Shown here in pieces: positions 16,873-24,852 of a stretch of 47,111 nt of DNA. The stretch comes from Chitinophaga pinensis (GTDB lineage Bacteria > Bacteroidota > Bacteroidia > Flavobacteriales > Flavobacteriaceae): NCBI GenBank assembly GCA_945873505.1, contig CAMCDQ010000014.1, forward strand, positions 1 to 47,111, given 5' to 3'. The number at the start of each line of letters is the position of its first letter. The stretch's first letter is position 1. The notes under the pieces are model-generated. The model did no database searches and had not been told where the DNA came from. It saw nothing but the letters and a program-made list of their open reading frames with translations. Made by a program: the position numbers and the translations under genes.

Positions 16873-17859
16873 ATGTCAATAAAAAACATGCGTCTTGAAG
16901 TGATGCAATTTCTTGAAAAAAATGTCGATACTTTTGTCGATCAATATTTAATTCCTGTTGAAAAAATTTGGCAACCTACCGATTTTTTGCCTAATTCACA
17001 ATCGGAAAATTTCTATGAAGAAGTTAAAGAATTACGTGAAATTGCAAAAGATTTGCCTTACGATTTCTGGGTAACTTTAGTAGGCGATACCATTACCGAA
17101 GAAGCTTTACCAACATACGAATCATGGTTAATGGACGTGGAAGGAATTGATCAAGTGGAAGCAAACGGCTGGTCAAAATGGATTCGTCAATGGACTGGCG
17201 AAGAAAATCGTCACGGAGATTTGTTGAGTAAATACCTTTATTTATCGGGCCGTGTGAATATGCGTGAAGTAGAAATGACAACACAACATTTGATAAATGA
17301 TGGTTTCGATATTGGAACAGGAAGAGATCCATACAAGAATTTTGTTTACACAAGTTTTCAAGAATTGGCGACTTATGTTTCTCACAATCGTGTGGCACAA
17401 TTAGCAAAAACGTATGGCGATAATAAATTGTCTAAGATTTGCAAAATGATTGCTGGCGACGAAATGCGTCACCACCACGCTTATAGCGAATTCGTAAATC
17501 GTATTTTCCAAGTAGATCCAAGTGAAATGATGTTGGCTTTTCAATATATGATGAAACAAAAAATCGTTATGCCAGCGCAATTTTTGAGAGAATCTGGCGA
17601 AAAAATGAGTTCTGCATTTGAACATTTTTCAGATTCTGCTCAAAGAATTGGCGTTTATACAGCAAGCGATTATGTAGATATCATGCAAAAATTAATTGAT
17701 AAATGGGAAATTGATAAAATTTCAAATTTAACTGATGAGGCCGAAAAAGCTCGTGATTATTTGATGAAATTACCCGGCAGAATGATGAAAATTTCAGAAA
17801 GATTAATCATTCCTCAAGAATCTCAAATTTTCAAATGGGTAGAACCAGCGAGAATTTAA
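16873..17859 (+). CDS. Acyl-ACP desaturase (soluble di-iron)
   Basis: Introduces a double bond into acyl-ACP using O2 and reduced ferredoxin. The 328 residues show the di-iron ligands as 'GEENRHGDLLSKYLYLSG' (Glu111 and His114 region) and 'GDEMRHHHAYSEFV' (Glu197 and His200 region), both typical of the stearoyl-ACP desaturase family. A further upstream Glu ('TEEALPTYE') supplies another ligand. It is soluble, with no membrane helix. Followed by a strong terminator. Confidence 0.94.
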   Translation: MSIKNMRLEVMQFLEKNVDTFVDQYLIPVEKIWQPTDFLPNSQSENFYEEVKELREIAKDLPYDFWVTLVGDTITEEALPTYESWLMDVEGIDQVEANGWSKWIRQWTGEENRHGDLLSKYLYLSGRVNMREVEMTTQHLINDGFDIGTGRDPYKNFVYTSFQELATYVSHNRVAQLAKTYGDNKLSKICKMIAGDEMRHHHAYSEFVNRIFQVDPSEMMLAFQYMMKQKIVMPAQFLRESGEKMSSAFEHFSDSAQRIGVYTASDYVDIMQKLIDKWEIDKISNLTDEAEKARDYLMKLPGRMMKISERLIIPQESQIFKWVEPARI

Positions 17860-17883
17860 AATTTTATTATATGTAATTTTTAT

Positions 17884-17926
17884 ATGTTGCGTTTTGAAGT
17901 ATGCCTTTAAAACGCAACATTTTTTT
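17884..17926 (+). terminator. Rho-independent terminator after the desaturase
   Basis: A perfect 12-bp stem (atgttgcgtttt 17884-17895 with 17909-17920) has a 13-base loop and is followed by T-rich sequence. It separates the desaturase from the HD gene. Confidence 0.9.
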
Positions 17927-17943
17927 ATTTAAATAATCCCATT

Positions 17944-18597
17944 ATGATAATCCCAGATCTTATTAATGTAACAATTAAATTTGTAAAACAAGAACTTAAA
18001 AATGCTGAAGGAGGCCACGATTGGTTTCACATTCAAAGGGTTTATAAAAATTCGTTGCTAATTGCTAATTGCGAAGATTGCGATATTTTAGTGGTAAAAT
18101 TAGCCGCATTACTTCATGATATTGCCGATAGTAAATTTCATAATGGCGATGAAACTGTAGGCCCAAAAAAAGCAAGATTGTTTTTAGAAAGCGAAAATGT
18201 ATCTGAAAATACGATTGTTCATGTTATCAATATTATCGAAAATATTTCCTTTAAAGGAGGAAATACAATCAAAAATTTTCACTCATTAGAATTAGACATT
18301 GTTCAAGATGCCGATCGTTTAGATGCTATTGGAGCCATCGGAATTGCTCGAACTTTCAATTATGGCGGATTCAAAAACAGGTCGTTATACAACCCAGACA
18401 TTGCTCCAAATCTTCATATGAGCAAAGAGGAATATAAAAATTCAGAAACCCCAACGATTAATCATTTCTATGAAAAATTGTTGCTTTTGAAAGATAAAAT
18501 GAATACTAAAACTGGAAAAGAAATTGCAACAGAAAGACATCGTTTTATGGAATCCTTTTTATCGCAATTTTATGCTGAATGGGATGGGGAGAAGTAA
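17944..18597 (+). CDS. HD domain-containing phosphohydrolase
   Basis: The 217-residue cytoplasmic protein has the HD-superfamily metal ligands: His25 ('GGHDWFHIQRV'), His59-Asp60 ('AALLHDIADSKFH') and a distal Asp in 'VQDADRLDAIGAIGIARTF' (about residues 122-124). The arrangement resembles the YedJ-type HD hydrolases. The substrate is not known; nucleotides are likely. It converges with the crotonase gene with a 10-base gap and no visible terminator. Confidence 0.88.
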   Translation: MIIPDLINVTIKFVKQELKNAEGGHDWFHIQRVYKNSLLIANCEDCDILVVKLAALLHDIADSKFHNGDETVGPKKARLFLESENVSENTIVHVINIIENISFKGGNTIKNFHSLELDIVQDADRLDAIGAIGIARTFNYGGFKNRSLYNPDIAPNLHMSKEEYKNSETPTINHFYEKLLLLKDKMNTKTGKEIATERHRFMESFLSQFYAEWDGEK

Positions 18598-18607
18598 AAC
18601 GGTACTT

Positions 18608-19390
18608 CTATAACCCTTTGAAATCTGGCTTTCTTTTTTCTAAAAAAGCGGTTGTTCCTTCCTTGAAATCTTCTGTTCCAAAGCATTTTCCAAACGCCTC
18701 AATTTCTGTTTTATACCCATTTAAACCTACTTTAAAATTCGCATTAATTGCTTTTATCGCTTGGCTAATTGCTACTGGTGAATTTCTTGCTATTTTTAGT
18801 CCAATACTATTACAGAATTCTAAAAGTTCTCCTTGCGGCACTACATAATTTACTAAACCATACGTTTTTGCTTCATCCGCAGTTAACATTCCCGCAGACA
18901 TAATCATTTCCATTGCCTTTCCTTTTCCAACTAATTGCGGTAATCTTTGTGTTCCGCCGTAACCTGGAATTACGCCAAGTGAAACTTCTGGTAATCCCAT
19001 TTTTGCGTTTTCAGATGCAACTCTAAAATGACAAGACATTGCCAATTCTAATCCTCCACCAAGTGCAAATCCATTGACTGCGGCAATTACGGGCGTTCCT
19101 AAATTTTCGATAAAATCGAATAAAACCGCTTGTCCTTGCTCTGCTAATTCAGCACCTTCAGTCACGGAAAAATTTGCAAATTCAGAAATATCTGCACCCG
19201 CAACAAATGCTTTATCACCACTTCCTGTTAGAATTATTACTCGAATTTCTTTATTATTTTCTAATCTTTTAAAGGCTTCGTGCAATTCTAAAATGGTTGC
19301 TTTATTCAACGCATTCAATTTTGTTGGTCTATTAATGGTAACCGTTGCGCTATTTGTTTCTGTAGTAACTAAAATATTTTTGTAGTTCAT
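18608..19390 (-). CDS. Enoyl-CoA hydratase/isomerase (crotonase) family protein
   Basis: The 260-residue crotonase has an oxyanion-hole segment 'AFVAGADI' (61-68) and 'GFALGGGLELAMSC' with Glu115, plus 'GLPEVSLGVIPGYGGTQRL' with Glu135, the two catalytic acids of 2-enoyl-CoA hydratase. It probably hydrates short-chain enoyl-CoA in beta-oxidation or amino-acid catabolism. It sits 9 bases downstream of the histidine kinase on the same strand, so is possibly read from the same transcript, although functionally unrelated. Confidence 0.92.
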   Translation of the reverse strand: MNYKNILVTTETNSATVTINRPTKLNALNKATILELHEAFKRLENNKEIRVIILTGSGDKAFVAGADISEFANFSVTEGAELAEQGQAVLFDFIENLGTPVIAAVNGFALGGGLELAMSCHFRVASENAKMGLPEVSLGVIPGYGGTQRLPQLVGKGKAMEMIMSAGMLTADEAKTYGLVNYVVPQGELLEFCNSIGLKIARNSPVAISQAIKAINANFKVGLNGYKTEIEAFGKCFGTEDFKEGTTAFLEKRKPDFKGL

Positions 19391-19399
19391 TTTGTGATT

Positions 19400-20866
19400 T
19401 TATGAGTTAATTATTGGAAGTGAAACTGTAAATGTTGCGCCTTTTCCAAATTCTGTTTCAAAGGTAATTGTTCCTTTATAATTTTCAATTATGTTTTTAA
19501 TAATTCCTAATCCTAATCCCATTCCGCTATTTTTTGTCGTGAATTTAGGTTCAAATATCCGATCAATATTTTCAGGTTCAATCCCAATTCCATTGTCTTT
19601 TACAAGTATTAAAACATTGTTTTCTTCTTTTCTAACCGAAACCAATATTGATTTTTCAACTTGATTTTCAGGAATTGACTGAATGGCATTTTTTACTAAA
19701 TTGGTAATCACACGGATCAATTGCGCGCGATCCATTTTTGAAATTATGACTTGTTCTTCGCTTTCAAAAACTATATATTCTTCGTTAAAAATATCAAGTG
19801 TCAATTCGACAACATTAACTACATTTAGCGTTTCGTTTTGTTGTGCTGGCATCGATGCAAAATTTGAAAATGCAGATGCTACCGAACTCATCGTGTCGAT
19901 TTGTTGGATTAATGTTTTGGAATAATCGTTCAATTTTTGTTTTAAATCAGGGTCATTTGCATCAAATTTTCTTTGGAAACTTTGCACAGTTAACCGCATT
20001 GGCGTAAGCGGATTTTTAATTTCGTGCGCAACCTGTTTTGCCATTTCTCGCCACGCTTCTTCCCGTTCGCTTTGTGCTAATTTTATAGCACTTTCTTCCA
20101 ATTCATCAACCATTCCATTATACGCTTTTATCAATAAATTGATTTCCTTGCTGTTGGCTTCCAATACAATTTTTTCGTTTTTTTGATCTAAACTTGTATC
20201 TCTCAATTTATCGGAAATTGTCTTTAATGATTTTGTAATATAAGTAGAAAGAAAATAAGCCAATCCAAACGCAATTAGCAGCATAAATGCATAAACTTGC
20301 CCCAATCGTATTAAGAAATTTTGAAGTTCGGTTTCATAAAAACTATCATCTTCAACATACGGAATGTTCAAAATTCCAAGCGGTTTGAATTTTTCGTCTT
20401 TAATAATACTATAAGAAGAGCGGTTTTTTACACCGTCAATATTTTTGATGTCAACATATCTCTTTTCGATAGAAGATTGCACCAATTTCAATATGTATTT
20501 TGGAATTGGAGGCGCAATGGTGTCAACAGAAAAAGAGGCTTTTGATGATTTTAATAACTTCCCGTCCAATCCAAAAATATTGATTTCTAATCCGTGAATT
20601 TGAGATAATTCGTGAATTTTATCTTTAAAAATTAAATCTAAATTATTAGTTGAAAGTGGATACGTTGTATTTGAAAGAACATAATTTATATGTTCATTTA
20701 TCGCCATTTCTTTACGTTCTAAACGTTCTTGATGGTATTCTTTGGATTCATTTTTAAACTGAATTATTGAAATAGAAGCCATTAAAATTGATGCAATCAA
20801 AACCAATAAAATCATCGACAGGAAAATCCTTGTTCGAAGCGAAAGCATTGACATTTTAAAGCTCAT
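19400..20866 (-). CDS. Membrane sensor histidine kinase, NtrY-like
   Basis: The 488-residue protein has two membrane helices (about 13-36 and 190-208) enclosing a roughly 150-residue extracytoplasmic sensor, a HAMP-like linker, then the kinase core. The phospho-acceptor region is 'EMAKQVAHEIKNPLTPMRLT' with His281. The ATP domain has N-box 'LVKNAIQSI', G1 'VKDNGIGIE' and G2 'GMGLGLGIIKNI'. The H-box HEIKNPLTPMRL is typical of NtrY/NtrB-type kinases. No response regulator is next to it. ATG codons at 20866, 20854 and 20848 are possible starts. It lies downstream of hemJ. Confidence 0.9.
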   Translation of the reverse strand: MSFKMSMLSLRTRIFLSMILLVLIASILMASISIIQFKNESKEYHQERLERKEMAINEHINYVLSNTTYPLSTNNLDLIFKDKIHELSQIHGLEINIFGLDGKLLKSSKASFSVDTIAPPIPKYILKLVQSSIEKRYVDIKNIDGVKNRSSYSIIKDEKFKPLGILNIPYVEDDSFYETELQNFLIRLGQVYAFMLLIAFGLAYFLSTYITKSLKTISDKLRDTSLDQKNEKIVLEANSKEINLLIKAYNGMVDELEESAIKLAQSEREEAWREMAKQVAHEIKNPLTPMRLTVQSFQRKFDANDPDLKQKLNDYSKTLIQQIDTMSSVASAFSNFASMPAQQNETLNVVNVVELTLDIFNEEYIVFESEEQVIISKMDRAQLIRVITNLVKNAIQSIPENQVEKSILVSVRKEENNVLILVKDNGIGIEPENIDRIFEPKFTTKNSGMGLGLGIIKNIIENYKGTITFETEFGKGATFTVSLPIINS

Positions 20867-20870
20867 ATAA

Positions 20871-20963
20871 AGTGTTCAGTAATTAGTAATTCGTGTTCAG
20901 TAGCAGATTCAGTATTTCGTTCAGGTTTAATAACTGAACTCTGAAAGCCAATTACTGCTCACT
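20871..20963. repeat. Intergenic inverted repeat between hemJ and the histidine kinase
   Basis: The outer arms 20871-20884 (agtgttcagtaatt) and 20950-20963 (aattactgctcact) are inverted copies matching at 12 of 14 positions. Inside are more gttcag/ctgaac units (20893-20898, 20934-20939). The right arm covers the hemJ stop codon (20952-20954) and its last three codons, so the HemJ C-terminus is partly repeat-encoded. Confidence 0.75.
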
Positions 20964-21509
20964 ATTTTTTTCTCGAATTCGTTTGTACATTTTGAACCCT
21001 AACATTATAGTAATTGAAAAAATAAATATTCCAAGAACGCCATAAATCCAATTGACCGCATTTTTCAGAATGACCAAAAATACGACTGCAAACAAAATTA
21101 TAGTTGCCCCTTCATTCCACAAACGCATAAAATTTGAGCTGTGTTTTACTTCCCCTTTTTGCAATTGCAAATACATTTGATGGCACTTGATATGATATAA
21201 ATATAATAAAAATACAAATCCTAATTTCACGTGCATCCAAGGCATTAGCAACCACGCATTTCCAATATCTGTAAAAAACAACATCCAAAAAGCAAAAATA
21301 CTTGCTAAAATCGCACTTGGCCACGTGATAATGTACCACAATCGATACGTCATTATCTTATATTGATTTTGCAAGATTTCCTTTTCAGGCGATGGTTTGT
21401 CGTTGGCTTCAATTTGGTAAACAAAAAGGCGGACAATATAAAAAAGTCCTGCAAACCAAGTGGTTACAAAAATGAGATGAAGCGATTTTAGGTAGTTGTA
21501 GTATTCCAT
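20952..21509 (-). CDS. hemJ: Protoporphyrinogen oxidase HemJ
   Basis: This 185-residue membrane protein oxidises protoporphyrinogen IX to protoporphyrin IX, the step before iron insertion. It has about four helices. Family hallmarks are an early His in 'SLHLIFVTTWFAGLFYIVRLFVY' features (about residues 10-32) and 'MPWMHVKLGFVFLLYLYHIK' features with the conserved Lys. It lies directly downstream of hemH on the same strand, consistent with the last two heme steps. The final residues 'SEQ' overlap an inverted repeat. Confidence 0.9.
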   Translation of the reverse strand: MEYYNYLKSLHLIFVTTWFAGLFYIVRLFVYQIEANDKPSPEKEILQNQYKIMTYRLWYIITWPSAILASIFAFWMLFFTDIGNAWLLMPWMHVKLGFVFLLYLYHIKCHQMYLQLQKGEVKHSSNFMRLWNEGATIILFAVVFLVILKNAVNWIYGVLGIFIFSITIMLGFKMYKRIREKNSEQ

Positions 21510-21532
21510 TATTCTTATAAATTAGCCGCGAA

Positions 21533-21560
21533 TTTAATATAATTAATTTGTGAATTTGTG
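21533..21560 (-). repeat. AATTTGTG-type intergenic repeat between hemH and hemJ
   Basis: The bases agccgcgaatttaatata (from 21533) and the following aattaatttgtgaatttgtg (21541-21560) resemble the spacer at 33534-33587, which also starts 'agcc' and carries repeated 'aatttgtg' units. Two copies only in this window. Confidence 0.5.
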
Positions 21561-21563
21561 ATG

Positions 21564-21571
21564 CAAAGTTA
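21564..21571 (-). promoter_or_regulatory. -7 element TAACTTTG overlapping the hemH stop
   Basis: On the minus strand TAACTTTG begins at the hemH stop codon itself (TAA at 21571-21569) and ends 54 bases before the hemJ start. It could give hemJ separate expression from hemH. The first three bases are forced by the stop codon, which weakens the significance. Confidence 0.4.
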
Positions 21572-22585
21572 TTTTTTAACCCATTCTTCAATCCAATTTC
21601 CAACCACTCCACACCATTCATCGCCGTCGTTCATACAAGGAATTGCCATAAAATTTTCCCCGCCGTGTTCTATAAATTCGTGTTTGGCTTCCATTGCAAT
21701 TTCTTCTAATGTTTCCAAGCAATCCGACACGAATGCAGGTGTTACAACCGCTAATTTCTTAATTCCTTTTTCTGGCATTTTGTTCACTTCCACATCGGTA
21801 TATGGAGTCAACCATTTGTCGCCCGCCAATCTTGATTGAAACGTTTGACTGTATTTTCCTTCTGGAATTCCTAAATATTTAACAACCTGTTTTGTAGTTT
21901 CATAACATTGGTGGCGGTAACAAAATTCGTGTGCTGGAGAAGGTGTGTTGCAGCAAGAACCGTCTATTTTGCAATGTGATTTCGTTATGTCGGTTTTGCG
22001 AATATGGCGCTCTGGAATCCCGTGATAGGAGAACAATAAATGATCATAATCGTAACCTTCCAAATGCTTTTTGATAGAATTCCCCAAGCTTGAAATGTAA
22101 TCTGGTTTGTTATAAAAAGCAGGAACAATTGTGAATTTCATCTCAGGAAAATATTTTTTTCTGTGCTCTTCTGCCAATTCTAAAATGGTAGTTGTCGAAG
22201 CCATCGCGTGTTGCGGATACAAAGGAAACAACAAAACTTCATCAACGCCTTTGTCTTTTAATTCCTGCAACCCTTTCAGGATTGACATTTTCCCGTAACG
22301 CATCGCTAATGCAACAGGAGTTGCAGTTTGTGCCTGAACTTTCTTCTGCATTCTTTCCGAAATCACTACTAATGGCGAACCTTCTTCCCACCAAATTTTG
22401 GCGTAAGCGGCAGCTGATTTTTTTGGCCTTGTTTGTAAAATAATTCCACGAACCAATAAAGCTCGCAATAAAAATGGAACGTCAATTACATATTTATCCA
22501 TTAAAAACTCATCCAAATATGGCTTAACATCTTTTGCAGTTGGACTTTCTGGAGAACCTAAATTGACTAATAATACACCTTTCAT
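21569..22585 (-). CDS. hemH: Ferrochelatase with a cysteine-rich insert
   Basis: Inserts Fe2+ into protoporphyrin IX. The 338 residues include the catalytic 'SYHGIP' (His188) and a conserved Glu in 'SDCLETLEEI' (about 291). Directly after the catalytic motif is an insert relative to simple bacterial ferrochelatases, containing five cysteines (205, 211, 212, 222, 227; 'SHCKIDGSCC' and 'EFCYRHQC'). Internal [2Fe-2S] ligands are known in some bacterial ferrochelatases, so a cluster is plausible here, but this is inference. It is in the leftward arm of the heme block, between the DUF418-like gene and hemJ. Confidence 0.96.
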   Translation of the reverse strand: MKGVLLVNLGSPESPTAKDVKPYLDEFLMDKYVIDVPFLLRALLVRGIILQTRPKKSAAAYAKIWWEEGSPLVVISERMQKKVQAQTATPVALAMRYGKMSILKGLQELKDKGVDEVLLFPLYPQHAMASTTTILELAEEHRKKYFPEMKFTIVPAFYNKPDYISSLGNSIKKHLEGYDYDHLLFSYHGIPERHIRKTDITKSHCKIDGSCCNTPSPAHEFCYRHQCYETTKQVVKYLGIPEGKYSQTFQSRLAGDKWLTPYTDVEVNKMPEKGIKKLAVVTPAFVSDCLETLEEIAMEAKHEFIEHGGENFMAIPCMNDGDEWCGVVGNWIEEWVKK

Positions 22586-22651
22586 TTTATTTATTTATTA
22601 TGTTATAAAAGTAATTAAACTTCTTTTTTTCTTTCTATTTTTATGATTGAT

Positions 22652-23743
22652 TTATAAATTGTTTTGATTTGAAATTTTTCTCATGAGTGTTTCTAGAGGA
22701 CCATTTTTAAATTTTTTACTCCAAAACCAACTAAAACACACACACATAATAAAAAAGAAAATGGCAAAAAGCAAGATATAAATAGGTAAAGTTGGCGTTT
22801 CATCTTCTAAAAAGCCAGTGTATTTTTTATGGGTTATTTGTTCTAAAAGCAACATCCCAAGGGTAATATGAATAACATAAAACGACAAAGTCATTTTTCC
22901 GGTTTGTGCTAATAGTTGGATTATTTTGTTTTGTGAAAATCGTTCACCAACATGCATACAAATAGGAATTACCATCAATGCAAATCCAGCGGTTACAGCT
23001 AAAAAAGGAAAATAAGGAGGAAAATATTCGCTTAAAATATACCGATGTGTAAAATCATCAATAAAAGGATTTTTTGCCCAAAATCGAATCAGTTGAACAA
23101 TTGTAAAAAGTAAAAAGCCTATGAAAAACACTTTTTTTCGAACTATAGTCGAATTCCAATTTAATTTTCCGAGCCACATTCCTAAAGCAAAAAAAGAAAA
23201 CCAGGGTAAAAAAGAATTCCAACCATTGTAAAAAGTATTTCGCAAGAATCCGATTGGAGTCCAAAAATCTGCATATTCAAAAGTGTTAAAATTCCATGAA
23301 GTTTCAACAGGAATTAGCCATAACAAAACATGATAAACTATAATTACAAACGAAGCAACCCATAAATAATAGCGTTTGGGTATAAACAAAATAAAAGCAG
23401 CTAAATGCATATATCCTCCATAAAAATGTAAAATATCTCCTGGCCACCATGTAAAAAGGAGTAGTCCAATTGCTAATAAAAACCAAGAGCGTTTAAAAAT
23501 AATGGAACGTAATTTTGTTTTTTCTTTAGCAGAATCTTCTGTTTTATTTACCAATAAAGAAACGCCCATTCCCGCTAAAATGATAAAAATAGAAGTTGAA
23601 TTTCCGGTAAAAAAATTTAAAAATCGCCCAACAGGCTCATTGGTTTGTAAAACCGAGCCAAAACAATAGTTAAAGTTTACAATGAACATACCAAAAATGG
23701 CATAAGCTCTCGCCAAATCAAAACCAATTATCCGTTGATTCAT
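22652..23743 (-). CDS. DUF418-like multi-pass membrane protein
   Basis: The 363-residue protein has about nine hydrophobic helices. The N-terminus 'RIIGFDLARAYAIFGMFIVN' and 'FIILAGMGVSLLVNK' match the heparan-alpha-glucosaminide acetyltransferase-like/DUF1624 start. The C-terminal third ('GKMTLSFYVIHITLGMLLLE', 'WFWSKKFKNGPLETLMRKI') is the DUF418 pattern. An acyl-transfer role is suspected for such proteins but not shown. It begins 10 bases after the AraC-type regulator, so the two form one transcription unit. Confidence 0.8.
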   Translation of the reverse strand: MNQRIIGFDLARAYAIFGMFIVNFNYCFGSVLQTNEPVGRFLNFFTGNSTSIFIILAGMGVSLLVNKTEDSAKEKTKLRSIIFKRSWFLLAIGLLLFTWWPGDILHFYGGYMHLAAFILFIPKRYYLWVASFVIIVYHVLLWLIPVETSWNFNTFEYADFWTPIGFLRNTFYNGWNSFLPWFSFFALGMWLGKLNWNSTIVRKKVFFIGFLLFTIVQLIRFWAKNPFIDDFTHRYILSEYFPPYFPFLAVTAGFALMVIPICMHVGERFSQNKIIQLLAQTGKMTLSFYVIHITLGMLLLEQITHKKYTGFLEDETPTLPIYILLFAIFFFIMCVCFSWFWSKKFKNGPLETLMRKISNQNNL

Positions 23744-23753
23744 TTATAGAAAT

Positions 23754-24626
23754 TTACACATTTGTATTAATCGACATTAAATATTTTTTTGGCGTTGTAG
23801 CAAATTTCTTTTTGAAAGCGGCAATAAAATGACTTCCTGTGCTGTAGCCAATTTTCAAACCTACTTCGTTTACATTATAGGAACCGCTGTCGAGTAATTT
23901 TCGGGCGCAATCCATTTTGTAATCAAACAAAAATCCATAAACAGTATCACCATAAATTTGTTTGAAACCCATTTTCAATTTCTTTAAATTCAATCCTACT
24001 TGATCCGCTAATTCTTGTAAACCCGGGGGTTCTGCCATATTTGCAATTACAATTTCTTTGGCTTTTTTAATTTTCATTACATTTTCTTCGTCAATCAAAA
24101 ACGGACATTGTTCGGCATCTGGATCTTCGGAACGATTGAAATATAAACTCAATAATTCGTATCCTTTTCCTTTATAATATAGGTTTTTAATATTTGGATG
24201 TAAATTATAATGAAACAATTGGCTCAATACAATTGCCATCGAAGGACTAATATCACTTTCGTTATAATATTTTTTATCCTGATTATCGCCACTCAAAAAA
24301 GGAATATAACTGGCTTCTGTAGAAAATAAAGCGTGGAATTTTTTGATAGAAATTATCACAGAAATCACCCAAGTTTGAGGTTCTAATATTAAATTTAAGG
24401 GTAATTCTTTCTGCGGATTATAAAGCAATAACGATTTTTCTTCTTTCAAATCTAAAGTGTAATTGCCTTGATTGAAAATAAATTTCGCCTTGCCTTTGAT
24501 TCCAAAATGAAATTGAATAAGCCCTTGACTTATTTGTTTTTCAACTTGAAAGGTTTCATTTTCATCGTTTTGAAAGCGAATTAGAATAAAATCATCTTCA
24601 ATTTTTATAACTTCTTGAGAACCCAT
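23754..24626 (-). CDS. AraC family transcriptional regulator
   Basis: The 290-residue protein has an unrecognised N-terminal sensing region (about 1-185) and a C-terminal AraC/XylS double helix-turn-helix: 'GLQELADQVGLNLKKLKMGF' (first HTH) and 'VNEVGLKIGYSTGSHFIAAF' with 'KKKFATTPKKY' (second HTH), about residues 195-290. It is transcribed divergently from hemA and leads the DUF418/hemH/hemJ strand, which makes control of heme genes a fair hypothesis, not proven. Confidence 0.9.
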   Translation of the reverse strand: MGSQEVIKIEDDFILIRFQNDENETFQVEKQISQGLIQFHFGIKGKAKFIFNQGNYTLDLKEEKSLLLYNPQKELPLNLILEPQTWVISVIISIKKFHALFSTEASYIPFLSGDNQDKKYYNESDISPSMAIVLSQLFHYNLHPNIKNLYYKGKGYELLSLYFNRSEDPDAEQCPFLIDEENVMKIKKAKEIVIANMAEPPGLQELADQVGLNLKKLKMGFKQIYGDTVYGFLFDYKMDCARKLLDSGSYNVNEVGLKIGYSTGSHFIAAFKKKFATTPKKYLMSINTNV

Positions 24627-24649
24627 AGCGGTATTTTTTTATTAAAAAG

Positions 24650-24661
24650 TGATAATTATCA
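24650..24661. promoter_or_regulatory. Palindrome TGATAATTATCA in the leader of the AraC gene
   Basis: A perfect 12-base palindrome lies 24 bases upstream of the AraC-type gene start and downstream of its candidate promoters. It resembles half of a Fur box (GATAATnATTATC type) and could be an operator. AT-rich palindromes of this size are expected by chance several times in a window this long, so confidence is low. Confidence 0.25.
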
Positions 24662-24718
24662 TGTTGCTTTATTTAGAACGACTCTAAATTAAAATCTCTT
24701 AACACCTATATTTCATTA

Positions 24719-24746
24719 CAAAAATAGAAATTTTTATACAAAAGTA
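24719..24746 (-). promoter_or_regulatory. Two candidate -7 elements for the AraC gene
   Basis: On the minus strand, TACTTTTG (24746-24739) and TATTTTTG (24726-24719) both match TAnnTTTG, 112 and 92 bases upstream of the start. Either would give a leader of roughly 90-110 bases containing the 24650 palindrome. Confidence 0.4.
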
Positions 24747-24796
24747 ACGATTTAGAACCAAAAAATCTCATAGCGACACAAATAGTCCTTTAAGCG

Positions 24797-24828
24797 TTGT
24801 TTTTCTAAAAACTATAATTATAATTTTG
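24797..24828 (+). promoter_or_regulatory. Promoter of the hemACDEFB operon
   Basis: A -33 TTG (24797-24799) and a -7 TAATTTTG (24821-24828) are separated by 21 bases, within the range for Bacteroidota housekeeping promoters. The element ends 24 bases before the hemA ATG at 24853. This is the best-formed promoter in the window. Confidence 0.65.
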
Positions 24829-24852
24829 TCAAACTTTTTATAAAGTGAATAT

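Noticed and set aside
24650..24661. Definite Fur box upstream of the AraC-type gene
   Set aside because: Only a 12-base AT-rich palindrome is present, not the full 19-base pattern, and chance occurrence is likely. Kept as a low-confidence operator only.
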